Of a stretch of DNA of 64,000 nt, positions 1-10,711 are shown piece after piece (within the stretch, counting starts at the first letter, position 1; every line of letters starts with the position of its first letter). The DNA lies in NCBI GenBank assembly GCA_951804985.1, contig OX638135.1, forward strand, positions 13,419,735-13,483,734. Direction: 5' to 3'. The notes below the pieces were generated by a model. The model was not told where the DNA came from and did not search any database. It was given only the letters and a program-made list of their open reading frames with translations. The position numbers and the translations under genes were made by a program. The stretch comes from Dryomyza anilis. Lineage: Eukaryota; Arthropoda; Insecta; Diptera; Dryomyzidae.

Positions 1-182
1 ATACATAAAAATTGATCTTTATATGTACATTTTATATGAGGTATTTGAACATAAGTGGTCGGATCATAGGTCACAATGGAGCGATCACGCCAATTTTTTC
101 GCACATACAGCGTAGGTATATTAGTAATCTAAGTTATAAGTTTCATTTATCTATCTCTTCAATTTAAGTAGTAGGGATTTCA

Positions 183-225
<43 letters not shown>

Positions 226-411
226 TACAGACAGACGGACAGACAGACGGACAGACAGACGGACAGACAGACGGACTTCGCTAAATCGACTCAGGAGGTC
301 ATGCTGATCAAGAATATATATACTTTTCCATACCGGAGATGCTTCCTTCTGGGTGTTACAAACGGCGTACCAAACTGAATATACCCTTTCACTCTTAGTG
401 TAGGATATAAA
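1..411 (-). mobile_element. DINE-1/Helentron-type repeat, family A copy 1 (cut by window edge)
   Basis: The reverse complement starts with a near-copy of the family A 5' end (TATACCCTACACTAAGAGTG in other copies; one base changed here, GGATATA) and carries a GTCY-type microsatellite, seen here as CAGA/CGGA units at about 183-275. Non-autonomous Helentron relatives in flies (DINE-1) are known for a GTCY array and a 3' hairpin. The hairpin half of this copy lies outside the window. It abuts LINE sequence at about 412. Confidence 0.75.
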
Positions 412-1994
412 ATGGAGCGAAATAATGATGAATTCACTACCGACCCTAATGTGATATGTGGCCTATTTGCAAGCCTATTTAAACAATCATTCTTTAATGA
501 TTCTTTTATAACTGATGTTAATTATTTTGATTCTCCGGAGCAGATTTTGCAATATATTTCGACGATTGATGATGATTTAAGTTCTTGACCAGACGGTATC
601 CCGGCAACAGTTATAAAGAAATGTGGTACTTCGTTATGTAAACCACTTTGTTCTATATTTAATAAATCAATAAACGAAAGTAGTTTCCCAATATTTTGGA
701 AAAATTCATTTATAAGCCCAATTTTTAAAAAGGGGTGTAAAAATGATGTAAATAACTATAGGCCAATCGCTAAACTGTCATCAATACCGAAATTGTTTGA
801 ACGAATTGTATATGATCAAGTTAAAATCCACTGTAGAGTTGTAGTTACCTCACGTCAGCACGGATTTGTAACCGAAAGATCCACAGTGAAGTCTAGTAGA
901 TTAGACTTCACTTCATTTGCATAAGTTCAATAGAATCAGGAAAACAAGTTGACTGCATTTACACAGATTTCAGTAAAGCTTTCGATAAACTTCCTCATAA
1001 CTTAATTTTATTCAAAACAAAGGTACTGGGATTTCCTGAATTCTTTGTTAAGTGGATAGGAGCTTATTTATTTGATCGGTCATATCAAATACGATTCAGA
1101 AATAATTTATCGTCACCATTTATCTGGGGTACCCAAGGGTAGTCATCTTTGTGCACTGTTATTTATACTGCTGTGATATACAGCATTAAATACTCACATT
1201 TATTAATTTTTGCCGATGATATGAAAATATATAAATCAATAAATGACTACAAGGACGTTCATATACTTCAGTCAGATTTAAAATCATTTAAAACGTGGTG
1301 TTGTAAGAATAACTTTATTCTTAATCCAGAAAAGTGTCAAGCCATGTCATTTTCTCGCAAAAGAAATAAACTAGAATACAACTATTCACTAAAAGAGAAA
1401 ATTTTAAATCGGGTACACGTGGTGAACATGGTTACACGTGGTCTGTTAAAAAGCCTTATCATTACTTGGTTTTTTCAAACGATGGGCTTAAGAATTTAAT
1501 AGTTTCCTTACTACTTTGACTCTATATTGCACTCTAGTTCGTTCACAATTGGAATATACAAGTCAAGTATGGTCTCCTTTCTACAAGTTACATAGTGATC
1601 GGATTGAAAGGATACAGAAAAACTTCGTACGTTTCGCTCTCAAGGGTTTAAATTGGATGGATAACTTACATCTTCCTCTATACGTAGATCGTCTGAAACT
1701 ACTAAATTTAAAGACTCTTGACGAGCGCAGGCAGATTGCCGATATCAATCAGTATCAGAAATCGGAATGTTCTTTTTTATCTACCTTATAGTAGAACTAA
1801 TTATGTTGCTGCATGACCTTTCAATCGAATGTGTAATTTAGTTAATAATTGTCCACACTATAATATAAATCTGTCAAAAAACAAACTCAAATGTAGACTA
1901 AAACTATAATGAAACAAATGCATGTGTTTGTTCACGAGCCGAACTAATGCACTAGAAAGTGCAAGCTAGCTGTATTAGCCAAAACTCGATTATA
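412..1994 (+). pseudogene. LINE (CR1/Jockey-group) RT region and 3' end, degraded
   Basis: Several + frames match a non-LTR reverse transcriptase in order: a PDGIPATV block near 590, FKKGCKNDVNNYRPI-type finger sequence near 725-775, an HGFVTERST block near 860, the catalytic FADD motif at about 1209-1220, and the thumb/C-terminal block with LVRSQLEYTSQVWSPF near 1540-1580. Stops and frameshifts separate the pieces, so it cannot make a working enzyme. The 5' half (ORF1, endonuclease) is absent and a DINE lies where it should continue. The 3' end is placed at AAAACTCGATTATA because the copy ending near 27046 stops at the same point. A paralogous copy lies at 50280-52960 on the other strand. 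Clade is uncertain; LINE identity is sure. Confidence 0.85.
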
Positions 1995-2079
1995 TTTACT
2001 GTTCGTTAGCAAAAGGATACTCTTTAACATATATTTTATTTTAAATTTTTAGAAAAGGGAGTTATTGAGATAATTTTTA
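1995..2079 (+). repeat. Shared 3' flank of the LINE, left part
   Basis: This flank is repeated in inverted orientation near 50190-50280 beside the other LINE copy. It continues at 2978 after interruption by a DINE and a SINE. Confidence 0.6.
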
Positions 2080-2684
2080 TGAGTGAAAGGGTATATTCAG
2101 TTTGATACGCCGTTTGTAACACCCAGAAAGAAGCATATCCGGTATGGAAAAGTATATATATATTCTTAATCAGCATGACCTCCTGAGTCGATTTAGCGAT
2201 GTCCGTCTGTCTGTCGATCGATTGATCCATTGTGACCTCTGATATGACCATTTATATTCAAATAACTCAAATATATAATATAAATATATTAAATCTATCT
2301 CTTTTGCTCTATTCATGCTTAGGTAAACTTTTTTGGTCCAATATATATTGACTTCATGCTCAAATACGTGAAAATAATGTTTTCCTGCGAAACGACTCGT
2401 GGTTTAAAAAATTCGAAATTCGGTACACCAACCCATTTGTTAATATGGATATTAAATGAATGTAAATTCTTCGGCGATTGAAATTTTGTAGTTATTTTCA
2501 GGATTCGTATACCCTGGTGATCTATATACCACTTTGAATGGTAACCACACATATGTGTAGGGTATATATAGTCGGCTCAGACCGACTATAATTTTGATAA
2601 TCCTAACTATCATAAAACACCTACTCTAAAATGACCCTACTTTAAAATTTCCCATGTGATCTAACCTTCCCAACTGGTTTTTAT
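2080..2684 (+). mobile_element. DINE-1/Helentron-type repeat, family A copy 2
   Basis: The copy lacks the first bases of the family (ACCCTACACTAA) but has GAGTGAAAGGGTATATTCAG, a very short CTGT array near 2205-2218, the subterminal GTGTAGGGTATA, the hairpin TATAGTCGG/CCGACTATA near 2566-2592, and the end TTCCCAACTGGTTTT. It sits inside the LINE 3' flank, which continues beyond it after the SINE. Confidence 0.8.
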
Positions 2685-2701
2685 TATAATAATAATATAA
2701 T

Positions 2702-2972
2702 AGTTTGGCGCTACAGTCCTGTATAGAACTTCGGCCGAGCTCTCTCACCATTTTGAGCTGTGCATGTTATATTTGTACTCAAATTGGTGGGACCTACAGT
2801 TTATTGCTTTTTCATAGGCAATGGTTTTACTCTCGTAGGTGTGCCATTGATGAGAGGTAGCGCGGTATAGAAAAATGTTTCTATGAAAAGATGTTGTTAG
2901 CCCCATTCTAGGCTTGAACCGGGGACCTTTCGGCTCGTAGTCCAACGCACTATCCACAGAGCTACCGCGGCT
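2702..2972 (-). mobile_element. tRNA-derived SINE, copy 1
   Basis: On the - strand the head reads as a tRNA-like sequence with an A-box-like TAGCTCTGTGGATAGTGCG and a B-box-like GGTTCAAGCC, followed by a tRNA-unrelated body and an AT-rich simple tail. Copies with the same head and body lie at 32763-33061 and 39957-40256. This copy lacks an internal segment present in the other two (CTCTCACCCGCCGTTCGGATTC), so it is a shorter variant. Not a functional tRNA gene. Confidence 0.85.
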
Positions 2973-2977
2973 TCAAT

Positions 2978-3178
2978 GGTTTTTATTAATATTATGATTA
3001 TTATCTACACTCTAAAAAATGATTGTAAAATTACTACTATAAATGTAGTCATTTTCACGCTTTTTTTGGTGTATCTCTAAAATAATTATTGCGAAAACAG
3101 TTGAAAAACGTCTTTTTAAAATGTACGCTATAAAAAGTGTATTTTTAATAATTTCATGAAATTTGCGTAATTTTTCTC
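2978..3178 (+). repeat. Shared 3' flank of the LINE, right part
   Basis: Matches the reverse complement of about 49995-50190 almost base for base. There it directly continues the LINE-side flank; here a DINE and a SINE separate the two halves. Confidence 0.7.
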
Positions 3179-3229
3179 GCTACTTTAGTGGAATTTTGAC
3201 ACAATGAAGGAAAGTAGATATGTCATTAA

Positions 3230-3479
3230 ATATCATGTGTTTAAACGGTGCACATGTATCCTATCCTATTAATATAATAAATCTGATTGTTTGTTTGTTT
3301 CGCATCTCCGTCTAAACGGCTCATCCGATTTTCATAAAATTTTTACCACAGATGCGGTATGTTCTGGAAGGAATGATAGGCTGTATTTGGGCGGGATTGG
3401 ACAAAGGGGCGTGGTACCTTACATACAAACTTTCAAAATGATACAACTCGGCACTTTCGGCAGCTACGAATATAAAACA
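3230..3479 (+). repeat. Interspersed repeat family C, copy 1
   Basis: Begins near CCTATCCTATTAATATAATA and includes CGCATCTCCGTCTAAACGG, CACAGATGCGGTATG and a GGCACTTTCGGCAGCTA end. A reverse-strand copy lies at about 57070-57300. Non-coding; the class is not certain, possibly a Helitron-like or other non-autonomous element. The short frame over it is not credible as a gene. Confidence 0.6.
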
Positions 3480-3922
3480 AACCAGTTGGGAAGGTTAGAT
3501 CACATGGGAAATTTTAAAGTAGGTGTAATTATGATAGTTAGGATTATCAAAATTATAGTCGGTCTAAGCCGACTATAAATACCCTACACATATGTGTGGT
3601 TACCATTCAAAGTGATATATAGGTCACCAGGGTATACGAATCCTGAAAATAACTACAAACATTCAATCGCTGAAGAATTTCCATTTATTTGATACCCATA
3701 TTTACAAATGGGTAGGTGTACCGAATTTCGATTTTTTTTGTAATGAACCACAGGTCTTTTCGACGGAAAACATTATTATCACGTACTTGAGCATGATGTC
3801 AATATATATTTGACCAAAAAAGTTTACCTAAGCACGTATACATAAAAATTGATCTTTATATGTACATTTTATATGAGGTATTTGAACATAAGTGGTCGGA
3901 TCATAGGTCACAATGAACCGAT
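3480..3922 (-). mobile_element. DINE family A copy 3 (3' part only)
   Basis: Runs from AACCAGTTGGGAAGG through the hairpin (about 3557-3580) to the sequence next to the GTCY array. The 5' third is missing; it ends at CACAATGAACCGAT and a short T-rich stretch leads into the next DINE in opposite orientation. Confidence 0.8.
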
Positions 3923-3942
3923 TTGTTTTTGTTTTGTTTTAT

Positions 3943-4099
3943 TATACCCTACACTAAGAGTGAAAGGGTATATTCAGTTTGGTACGCCGTTTGTAACACC
4001 CAGAAGGAAGCATCTCCGGTATGGAAAAGTATATATATTCTTGATCAGCATGACCTCCTGAGTCGATTTAGCGATGTCCGTCTGTCCGTCTGTCTGTCC

Positions 4100-4137
<38 letters not shown>

Positions 4138-4594
4138 CTGTCCGGCGAGATCGGTTCATTGTGACCTATGATCCGACCACTTATGTTCAAATACCTCATA
4201 TAAAATGTACATATAAAGATCAATTTTTATGTATACGTGCTTAGGTAAACTTTTTTGGTCAAATATATATTGATATCATGCTCAAGTACTTGATAATAAT
4301 GTTTTCCGTCGAAAAGACCTGTGGTTCATTAAAAAAAAAATCGAAATTCGGTACACCTACCCATTTGTAAATATGGGTATCAAATGAATGGAAATTCTTC
4401 AGCGATTGAATATTTGTAGTTATTTTCAGGATTCGTTTACTCTGGTGACCTATATATCACTTTGAATGGTAACCACACATATGTGTAGGGTATTTATAGT
4501 CGGCTTAGACCGACTATAATTTTGATAATCCTAACTATCATAATTACACCTACTTTAAAATTTCCCATGTGATCTAACCTTCCCAACTGGTTTT
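3943..4594 (+). mobile_element. DINE family A copy 4 (full length)
   Basis: Starts TATACCCTACACTAAGAGTG, has (CTGT/CCGT)n at about 4078-4142, a subterminal inverted repeat (ACCCTACAC near the start, GTGTAGGGT near 4485), the perfect hairpin TATAGTCGG-CTTAGA-CCGACTATA at 4495-4518, and ends TTCCCAACTGGTTTT. About 650 bp. The best reference copy in the window. Confidence 0.85.
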
Positions 4595-4660
4595 ACATTG
4601 TTTTTGGCTAATATTTTTTTATTTGGAAATTGGTGTTTTCGATCATTGCATTGTTTTTAT
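4595..4660. repeat. Repeat G fragment (host of hAT E insertion)
   Basis: The stretch with GATCATTGCATTGTTTTTAT resembles sequence near 49700-49860 and 9178-9200, also rich in short 'ATGGTC...ACCATT'-type motifs. Family E is inserted in it at 4661. Confidence 0.45.
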
Positions 4661-5740
4661 CAAGGATTGAAACCTAAATGAATAACGGTTTCGGTTTTTT
4701 CCGCGTTTCGGTTACGGTTTCGGTTTTAAGTTTTTATAACGAAACGGTTTCGGTATACCGGTTCCATGTTACGCTTTTGGTTTTGATTTCGGTTTTTGTA
4801 TAAATTTTCTTTATTTCCATATTTTTCAAATAATTTTACATTTTTTATATGGTGCTAAATTATGATCAAATTATGATACTGGGGTAAAATGAGAAACGTA
4901 ATATAAACAATGTTTGTTGTTATTTTAGTAAAAATATTGTGTTATATGAATTATTCAATTGATTACGTCAAGAAAAAAATATAATTTAAAATTTCGTGAC
5001 CACAAACCAATGAAAAGCAAAATTTTGACTTCACCTGATATATGATCTGAATTGAAAAGAAGAAGAATTTTGTACAATTTTCATCCATAAAAGCCAAAGA
5101 AATTAAATTTCAACAATTCTGTGAACTGCAATATATGTAAACAAGTGATGATCATTTTCAAGAGCAAGGCAAGTAATGTAAATCTTAATCTTTTAAATTT
5201 TAAATAAAGATCGAAGAAAAATATCTTAAACTGCATATTAATTATGAAAACGAATAGAATTAGAACACTAATTGTATTTAAGTTACTTATTTTCCATATT
5301 TTCAATTTCTTCAACATTTTATTAACAAAAAAAAAATCCAATAACATAAAAATTTGAATTATATTTTAACAAGAATTAAAAAATAAAAAAATAATTGTAT
5401 AAAACAAGTGATGTTGACAAGACAATTCAAAATCTCAAGGCCATAATAAAATGAACGAAAAGTCACCAAATACATTTTCAAAATGTTATAAATTTTTTAC
5501 AAACATCTTTATGTATCTGTCAATTTTTAATCGATGATAAGAAAATAAGAAAATGTAAATCTATCAATTGATATATCAACTTTAAAAATGCATCAATTAC
5601 TTTTTATAATATTAATCAACAAACTCGAAAATTAAGTTTTTCATAAAAATATATTTGGTGACTTTTCGTTCTACAACGACGATATACAGTATACGATATA
5701 CATATACAATAAATATAAGGAATATTTCGTATAAACAGCT
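4661..5740 (+). mobile_element. hAT-like non-autonomous element E, left part (copy 1)
   Basis: Starts with the terminal motif CAAGGATTGAAACC, followed by dense GGTTTCGGTTTT-type subterminal repeats and a long AT-rich body. It is cut at the tandem-duplication junction near 5740. No transposase frame is seen; the short frames in the body do not look like protein. Confidence 0.75.
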
Positions 5741-5898
5741 CATCCGATTTTCATAAAATTTTTACCACAGATGCGGTATGTTCTGGAAGGAATGATAGGC
5801 TGTATTTGGGCGGGATTGGACAAAGGGGCGTGGTACCTTACATACAAACTTTCAAAATGATACAACTCGGCACTTTCGGCAGCTACGAATATAAAACA

Positions 5899-6341
5899 AA
5901 CCAGTTGGGAAGGTTAGATCACATGGGAAATTTTAAAGTAGGTGTAATTATGATAGTTAGGATTATCAAAATTATAGTCGGTCTAAGCCGACTATAAATA
6001 CCCTACACATATGTGTGGTTACCATTCAAAGTGATATATAGGTCACCAGGGTATACGAATCCTGAAAATAACTACAAACATTCAATCGCTGAAGAATTTC
6101 CATTTATTTGATACCCATATTTACAAATGGGTAGGTGTACCGAATTTCGATTTTTTTTGTAATGAACCACAGGTCTTTTCGACGGAAAACATTATTATCA
6201 CGTACTTGAGCATGATGTCAATATATATTTGACCAAAAAAGTTTACCTAAGCACGTATACATAAAAATTGATCTTTATATGTACATTTTATATGAGGTAT
6301 TTGAACATAAGTGGTCGGATCATAGGTCACAATGAACCGAT
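5899..6341 (-). mobile_element. DINE family A copy 5 (duplicate of copy 3)
   Basis: Same truncated 3' part at offset +2419, with the hairpin near 5976-5999. Confidence 0.8.
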
Positions 6342-6361
6342 TTGTTTTTGTTTTGTTTTAT

Positions 6362-6514
6362 TATACCCTACACTAAGAGTGAAAGGGTATATTCAGTTTG
6401 GTACGCCGTTTGTAACACCCAGAAGGAAGCATCTCCGGTATGGAAAAGTATATATATTCTTGATCAGCATGACCTCCTGAGTCGATTTAGCGATGTCCGT
6501 CTGTCCGTCAGTCC

Positions 6515-6552
<38 letters not shown>

Positions 6553-7013
6553 CTGTCTGTCCGGCGAGATCGGTTCATTGTGACCTATGATCCGACCACT
6601 TATGTTCAAATACCTCATATAAAATGTACATATAAAGATCAATTTTTATGTATACGTGCTTAGGTAAACTTTTTTGGTCAAATATATATTGATATCATGC
6701 TCAAGTACTTGATAATAATGTTTTCCGTCGAAAAGACCTGTGGTTCATTAAAAAAAAAATCGAAATTCGGTACACCTACCCATTTGTAAATATGGGTATC
6801 AAATGAATGGAAATTCTTCAGCGATTGAATATTTGTAGTTATTTTCAGGATTCGTTTACTCTGGTGACCTATATATCACTTTGAATGGTAACCACACATA
6901 TGTGTAGGGTATTTATAGTCGGCTTAGACCGACTATAATTTTGATAATCCTAACTATCATAATTACACCTACTTTAAAATTTCCCATGTGATCTAACCTT
7001 CCCAACTGGTTTT
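6362..7013 (+). mobile_element. DINE family A copy 6 (duplicate of copy 4)
   Basis: Full-length copy at offset +2419. Its CTGT array differs from copy 4 in CCGT/CAGT interruptions (about 6497-6562), as expected for microsatellite drift after duplication. Confidence 0.8.
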
Positions 7014-7079
7014 ACATTGTTTTTGGCTAATATTTTTTTATTTGGAAATTGGTGTTTTCGATCATTGCATTGTTTTTAT

Positions 7080-9134
7080 CAAGGATTGAAACCTAAATGA
7101 ATAACGGTTTCGGTTTTTTCCGCGTTTCGGTTACGGTTTCGGTTTTAAGTTTTTATAACGAAACGGTTTCGGTATACCGGTTCCATGTTACGCTTTTGGT
7201 TTTGATTTCGGTTTTTGTATAAATTTTCTTTATTTCCATATTTTTCAAATAATTTTACATTTTTTATATGGTGCTAAATTATGATCAAATTATGATACTG
7301 GGGTAAAATGAGAAACGTAATATAAACAATGTTTGTTGTTATTTTAGTAAAAATATTGTGTTATATGAATTATTCAATTGATTACGTCAAGAAAAAAATA
7401 TAATTTAAAATTTCGTGACCACAAACCAATGAAAAGCAAAATTTTGACTTCACCTGATATATGATCTGAATTGAAAAGAAGAAGAATTTTGTACAATTTT
7501 CATCCATAAAAGCCAAAGAAATTAAATTTCAACAATTCTGTGAACTGCAATATATGTAAACAAGTGATGATCATTTTCAAGAGCAAGGCAAGTAATGTAA
7601 ATCTTAATCTTTTAAATTTTAAATAAAGATCGAAGAAAAATATCTTAAACTGCATATTAATTATGAAAACGAATAGAATTAGAACACTAATTGTATTTAA
7701 GTTACTTATTTTCCATATTTTCAATTTCTTCAACATTTTATTAACAAAAAAAAATCCAATAACATAAAAATTTGAATTATATTTTAACAAGAATTAAAAA
7801 ATAAAAAAATAATTGTATAAAACAAGTGATGTTGACAAGACAATTCAAAATCTCAAGGCCATAATAAAATGAACGAAAAGTCACCAAATACATTTTCAAA
7901 ATGTTATAAATTTTTTACAAACATCTTTATGTATCTGTCAATTTTTAATCGATGATAAGAAAATAAGAAAATGTAAATCTATCAATTGATATATCAACTT
8001 TAAAAATGCATCAATTACTTTTTATAATATTAATCAACAAACTCGAAAATTAAGTTTTTCATAAAAATATATTTGGTGACTTTTCGTTCTACAACGACGA
8101 TATACAGTATACGATATACATATACAATAAATATAAGGAATATTTCGTATAAACATATTTCTGTTTTTGTCACAGATTAAAAAAATCCGTATGCTACACG
8201 TACCGTATGTCAAGAGAACTCAAATATCTTGCAGAGTGACATTTTTCTTTGCGAACACCATGCGAACACAAACTCAAACGCTACAAAGCGAATACTAACA
8301 GAAAGAAGAGAATATAACAATAACTATTACGATTCGTATACACACACTTTCACAACGACAACTCTTCGTTGCTTTCCTGTATCATCGCATGGCAACAAAC
8401 AGACGCATGACAACAGACAGACGCATGACAACGGACAGACGCATGACAACAGACAGACGCATGACAACGGACAGACGCATGACACAGACAGAAGTATGAC
8501 AACGGACAGACGCATGGCACCACACTACATGTATGTATCTAGTACAGCTCTCTAGTTGGCAACAACAACGAGTTCTCTTTGTGGTACAAAAAATTTCCCG
8601 CCAAAATTCTATCAAAAGCTTGGATGCTGCTTTATTCGCATTTTTGTTGTTGTTGCACTTTCAAACGAATCGGCGGATTTGTGAAAAAAGAAAAACACAA
8701 AAAGCAATATATCAGCTAAATATATCACACTGTGAAAATGTTCATATATTATTTTTTATTACTTCATGATTTTACAATTAACAAAAAAACTATATATAAA
8801 AGTAAAACAAAAATAATAATGTGTATAAGCACAATGCATATGCACAATGGATGTACGAACTTGCGTAGCGAAGAAAAGAGAAAAAAACATTGTTTTGTCT
8901 ATTTTGACTTTTGAAGCACTTTTAAAGCTATTTACCACTTCAAAAGTGCTTCTGTTTTTCTGGTTTTTTGTATACTTTTTTAAAAACCGTTTTAAACCGG
9001 TATAAAACCGAAACCGTTTATATCGGTTTTGGATATCGGTTTATTTCTGATTTTCGTATAACGGTTTCGGTTTTAAAAATGAAACGGTTTTAAAGGGATA
9101 TCGGTTTCGGTTTCGGTTACGGTTTCAATCCTTG
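7080..9134 (+). mobile_element. hAT-like non-autonomous element E, complete copy 2
   Basis: Both ends are present: CAAGGATTGAAACC at 7080 and GGTTTCAATCCTTG ending at 9134. The flanks GTTTTTAT and ATTTTTAT match at 7 of 8 bases, which fits the 8-bp target duplication of hAT elements. Subterminal zones are packed with (AAACCG)-type repeats in inverted orientation. The body has a GACAACRGACAGACGCAT minisatellite (8395-8520). No transposase is encoded. About 2.06 kb. Confidence 0.8.
8395..8520 (+). repeat. 18-19-bp minisatellite inside element E
   Basis: Units of the type CATGACAACGGACAGACG repeat about six to seven times. Shorter or degenerate forms occur in other E copies (about 15655-15720, 20478-20545, 58678-58755). 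The repeat-encoded frames on both strands are low-complexity artefacts. Confidence 0.8.
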
Positions 9135-9247
9135 ATTTTTATCGTCCAAAAAATTTGTAACAAATACTTTCATTTTTTTTGTAAAATGGTCATTTCGACC
9201 ATTGCGTTCTTTTGTCCACCAAATTTTTTTTAACAACATTTTTCTTT
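9135..9247. repeat. Repeat G, right side of the E insertion
   Basis: Includes GTAAAATGGTCATTTCGACCATTGCG, similar in kind to 49715-49860. It leads into a 15-bp minisatellite, an arrangement also found near 48.9-49.9 kb. Confidence 0.45.
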
Positions 9248-9496
9248 AAACTCACCACCACGAAATTCACCACGTTAAAACTCACCACACTAAAAGTCAC
9301 CACACTAAAACTCACCACAATAAAATTCACCACACTAAAATTCACCACACTAAAACTCACCACACTAAAATTCACCACACTAAAACTCACCACACTAAAA
9401 GTCACCACAATAAAATTGACCACACTAAAGTTCACCACACTAAAATTCACCACACTAAAACTCACCACAATAAAACTCACCACAATAAAATTCTGA
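9248..9496 (+). repeat. 15-bp minisatellite (CACCACACTAAAACT)n
   Basis: About 16 units of 15 bp with alternating variants (ACTAAAATTCACC, ACAATAAAACTCACC, ACTAAAAGTCACC). Because 15 is a multiple of three both strands stay open, giving false frames of TTLK- and VVNFS-type repeats. A degenerate version on the opposite strand lies at 49150-49375. Confidence 0.9.
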
Positions 9497-10711
9497 AGCC
9501 GCACTGATAAGTTCCAATCAGTCTATTGACGATGGGCTTCAGTCTTTCACATAATACGCTCGTTAGAATCTTATACGCGATATTGAGAGAATTATCCCAC
9601 TGTAGTTTCCTCGTATCGTGGGATCCCCCTTCTTATGGGTTGGGCAGAGTATACTGAGATTCCATTCGCTTGGCATGCTTTCTTCGGAGTGGATTTTATA
9701 CTGTTAGTTTAATATGCTCGTTAGAACCTTATACGCGATATTGTTGAGACTTATCCCACGGTAGTTTGCTCGTATCGTGGGATCCCCCTTCTTATGGATT
9801 GGGCAGAGTATACTGAGATTCCATTCGCTTGGCATGCTTTCTTTTGACCATATTCTGCTGATGAGCTCGTGCATGCTCGTTATGAGCTCATCGCCTCCGG
9901 TCTTAAACAACTCAGCAGGCAGACCATCCGATCCTGCGGCTTTGTTGTTTTTCAGCCTGATGATGGCTGTGCAGACCTCATCATGGTCAGGCGGCGGTAT
10001 GTCAACGCCGTCGTCAGCAACTGGGGTTATCAAGCTGTCTTCTCTATCGGCGGAGTAGTTGTCATCATCGCCTGCTAGAAGATCGGAGAAGTGCTCTCTC
10101 CATAATCTCAGTGTACCCTGGACATCTGTTACTAGATTCCCGTCATCGTCCTGACATTAAGAGAGTCTGGTCTTTAAACTTCCGGTCAGGCGTCTTATCT
10201 ACTGAAAGATTTTTCGAACCTCGTTCCTGTCGCCATGCATCTCAATATCTTCACACTCGCGTCTTTCTAATTCTCTTTTCTTTTGCCTGAAAAGATGTTT
10301 CTCTTCCCTCCTCTTCTATCTGTATCGCTCCTTCGCGGATCGCGTAACTAACGACTGCAGGGTGGCTCTATATGCAGCGTCTTTCTCTGCAGTGGCTGCG
10401 CGACACTCTTCATCGTACCACTTGTTCCGTAGTGGGCGTTGGAATCCAAGCACCTCTTCGGCAGCCGTATGCATTGAGCGGGAGACATGTGTCCACTGCT
10501 CGCATATATCATCAAGAGAAGGAGTGCCTTGGGCAAGCAGGTGTGAGAGTCGAGCGGCATAGAATTTTTCGGTCTATTGTGTGTGCAGCTTACTGTCGTC
10601 TAGCTTTCTTTGCGTGGGCTTTCTTTGCGTCTAGCTTTCTTTGCGCCTAGCTTTCTTTGCGAGGACATTAACTAGCTGGATAGTGGTCCTTTAACTATAA
10701 AGGGTTCGGAC
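9497..10711 (-). pseudogene. RTE-type LINE: linker and RT N-terminal half
   Basis: The - strand encodes, with frameshifts, a linker rich in KRREEKHLFRQKKRELERRE-type sequence (about 10240-10320), a DHDEVCTAIIRLKNNKAAGS block (about 9930-9990), MPSEWNLSILCPIHKKGD and NYRGISLNNIAYKVL (about 9715-9800), and LIGTYQCGF at the very end (about 9497-9530). These are conserved RT fingers and palm blocks of RTE-like LINEs. It stops before the catalytic YADD and abuts the minisatellite. A segment of about 130 bp is duplicated (9547-9680 and 9712-9846). The endonuclease is mostly missing between this block and the hAT insertion. Confidence 0.8.

Larger units (their letters stand above)
3322..5740. repeat. 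Tandem duplication 1, unit 1 (2419 bp)
   Basis: Internal landmarks recur at a constant offset of 2419 bp in 5741-8159. The unit holds the end of repeat C, two inverted DINE copies and the left part of hAT-like element E. The junction has a short shared TAAAC(A/G) sequence. Differences are mostly in the CTGT array and A-tracts. Confidence 0.9.
5741..8159. repeat. Tandem duplication 1, unit 2 (2419 bp)
   Basis: Near-identical repeat of 3322-5740. At its right end the element E body continues uninterrupted into 8160 and beyond, so this unit is joined to the remaining part of E. Confidence 0.9.

Noticed and set aside
8395..8520. CRISPR-like array of short direct repeats
   Set aside because: Units are contiguous with no unique spacers, within a eukaryotic transposon.
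9190..9504. Repeat proteins of about 100 residues on both strands
   Set aside because: A 15-bp minisatellite keeps frames open by chance on both strands.
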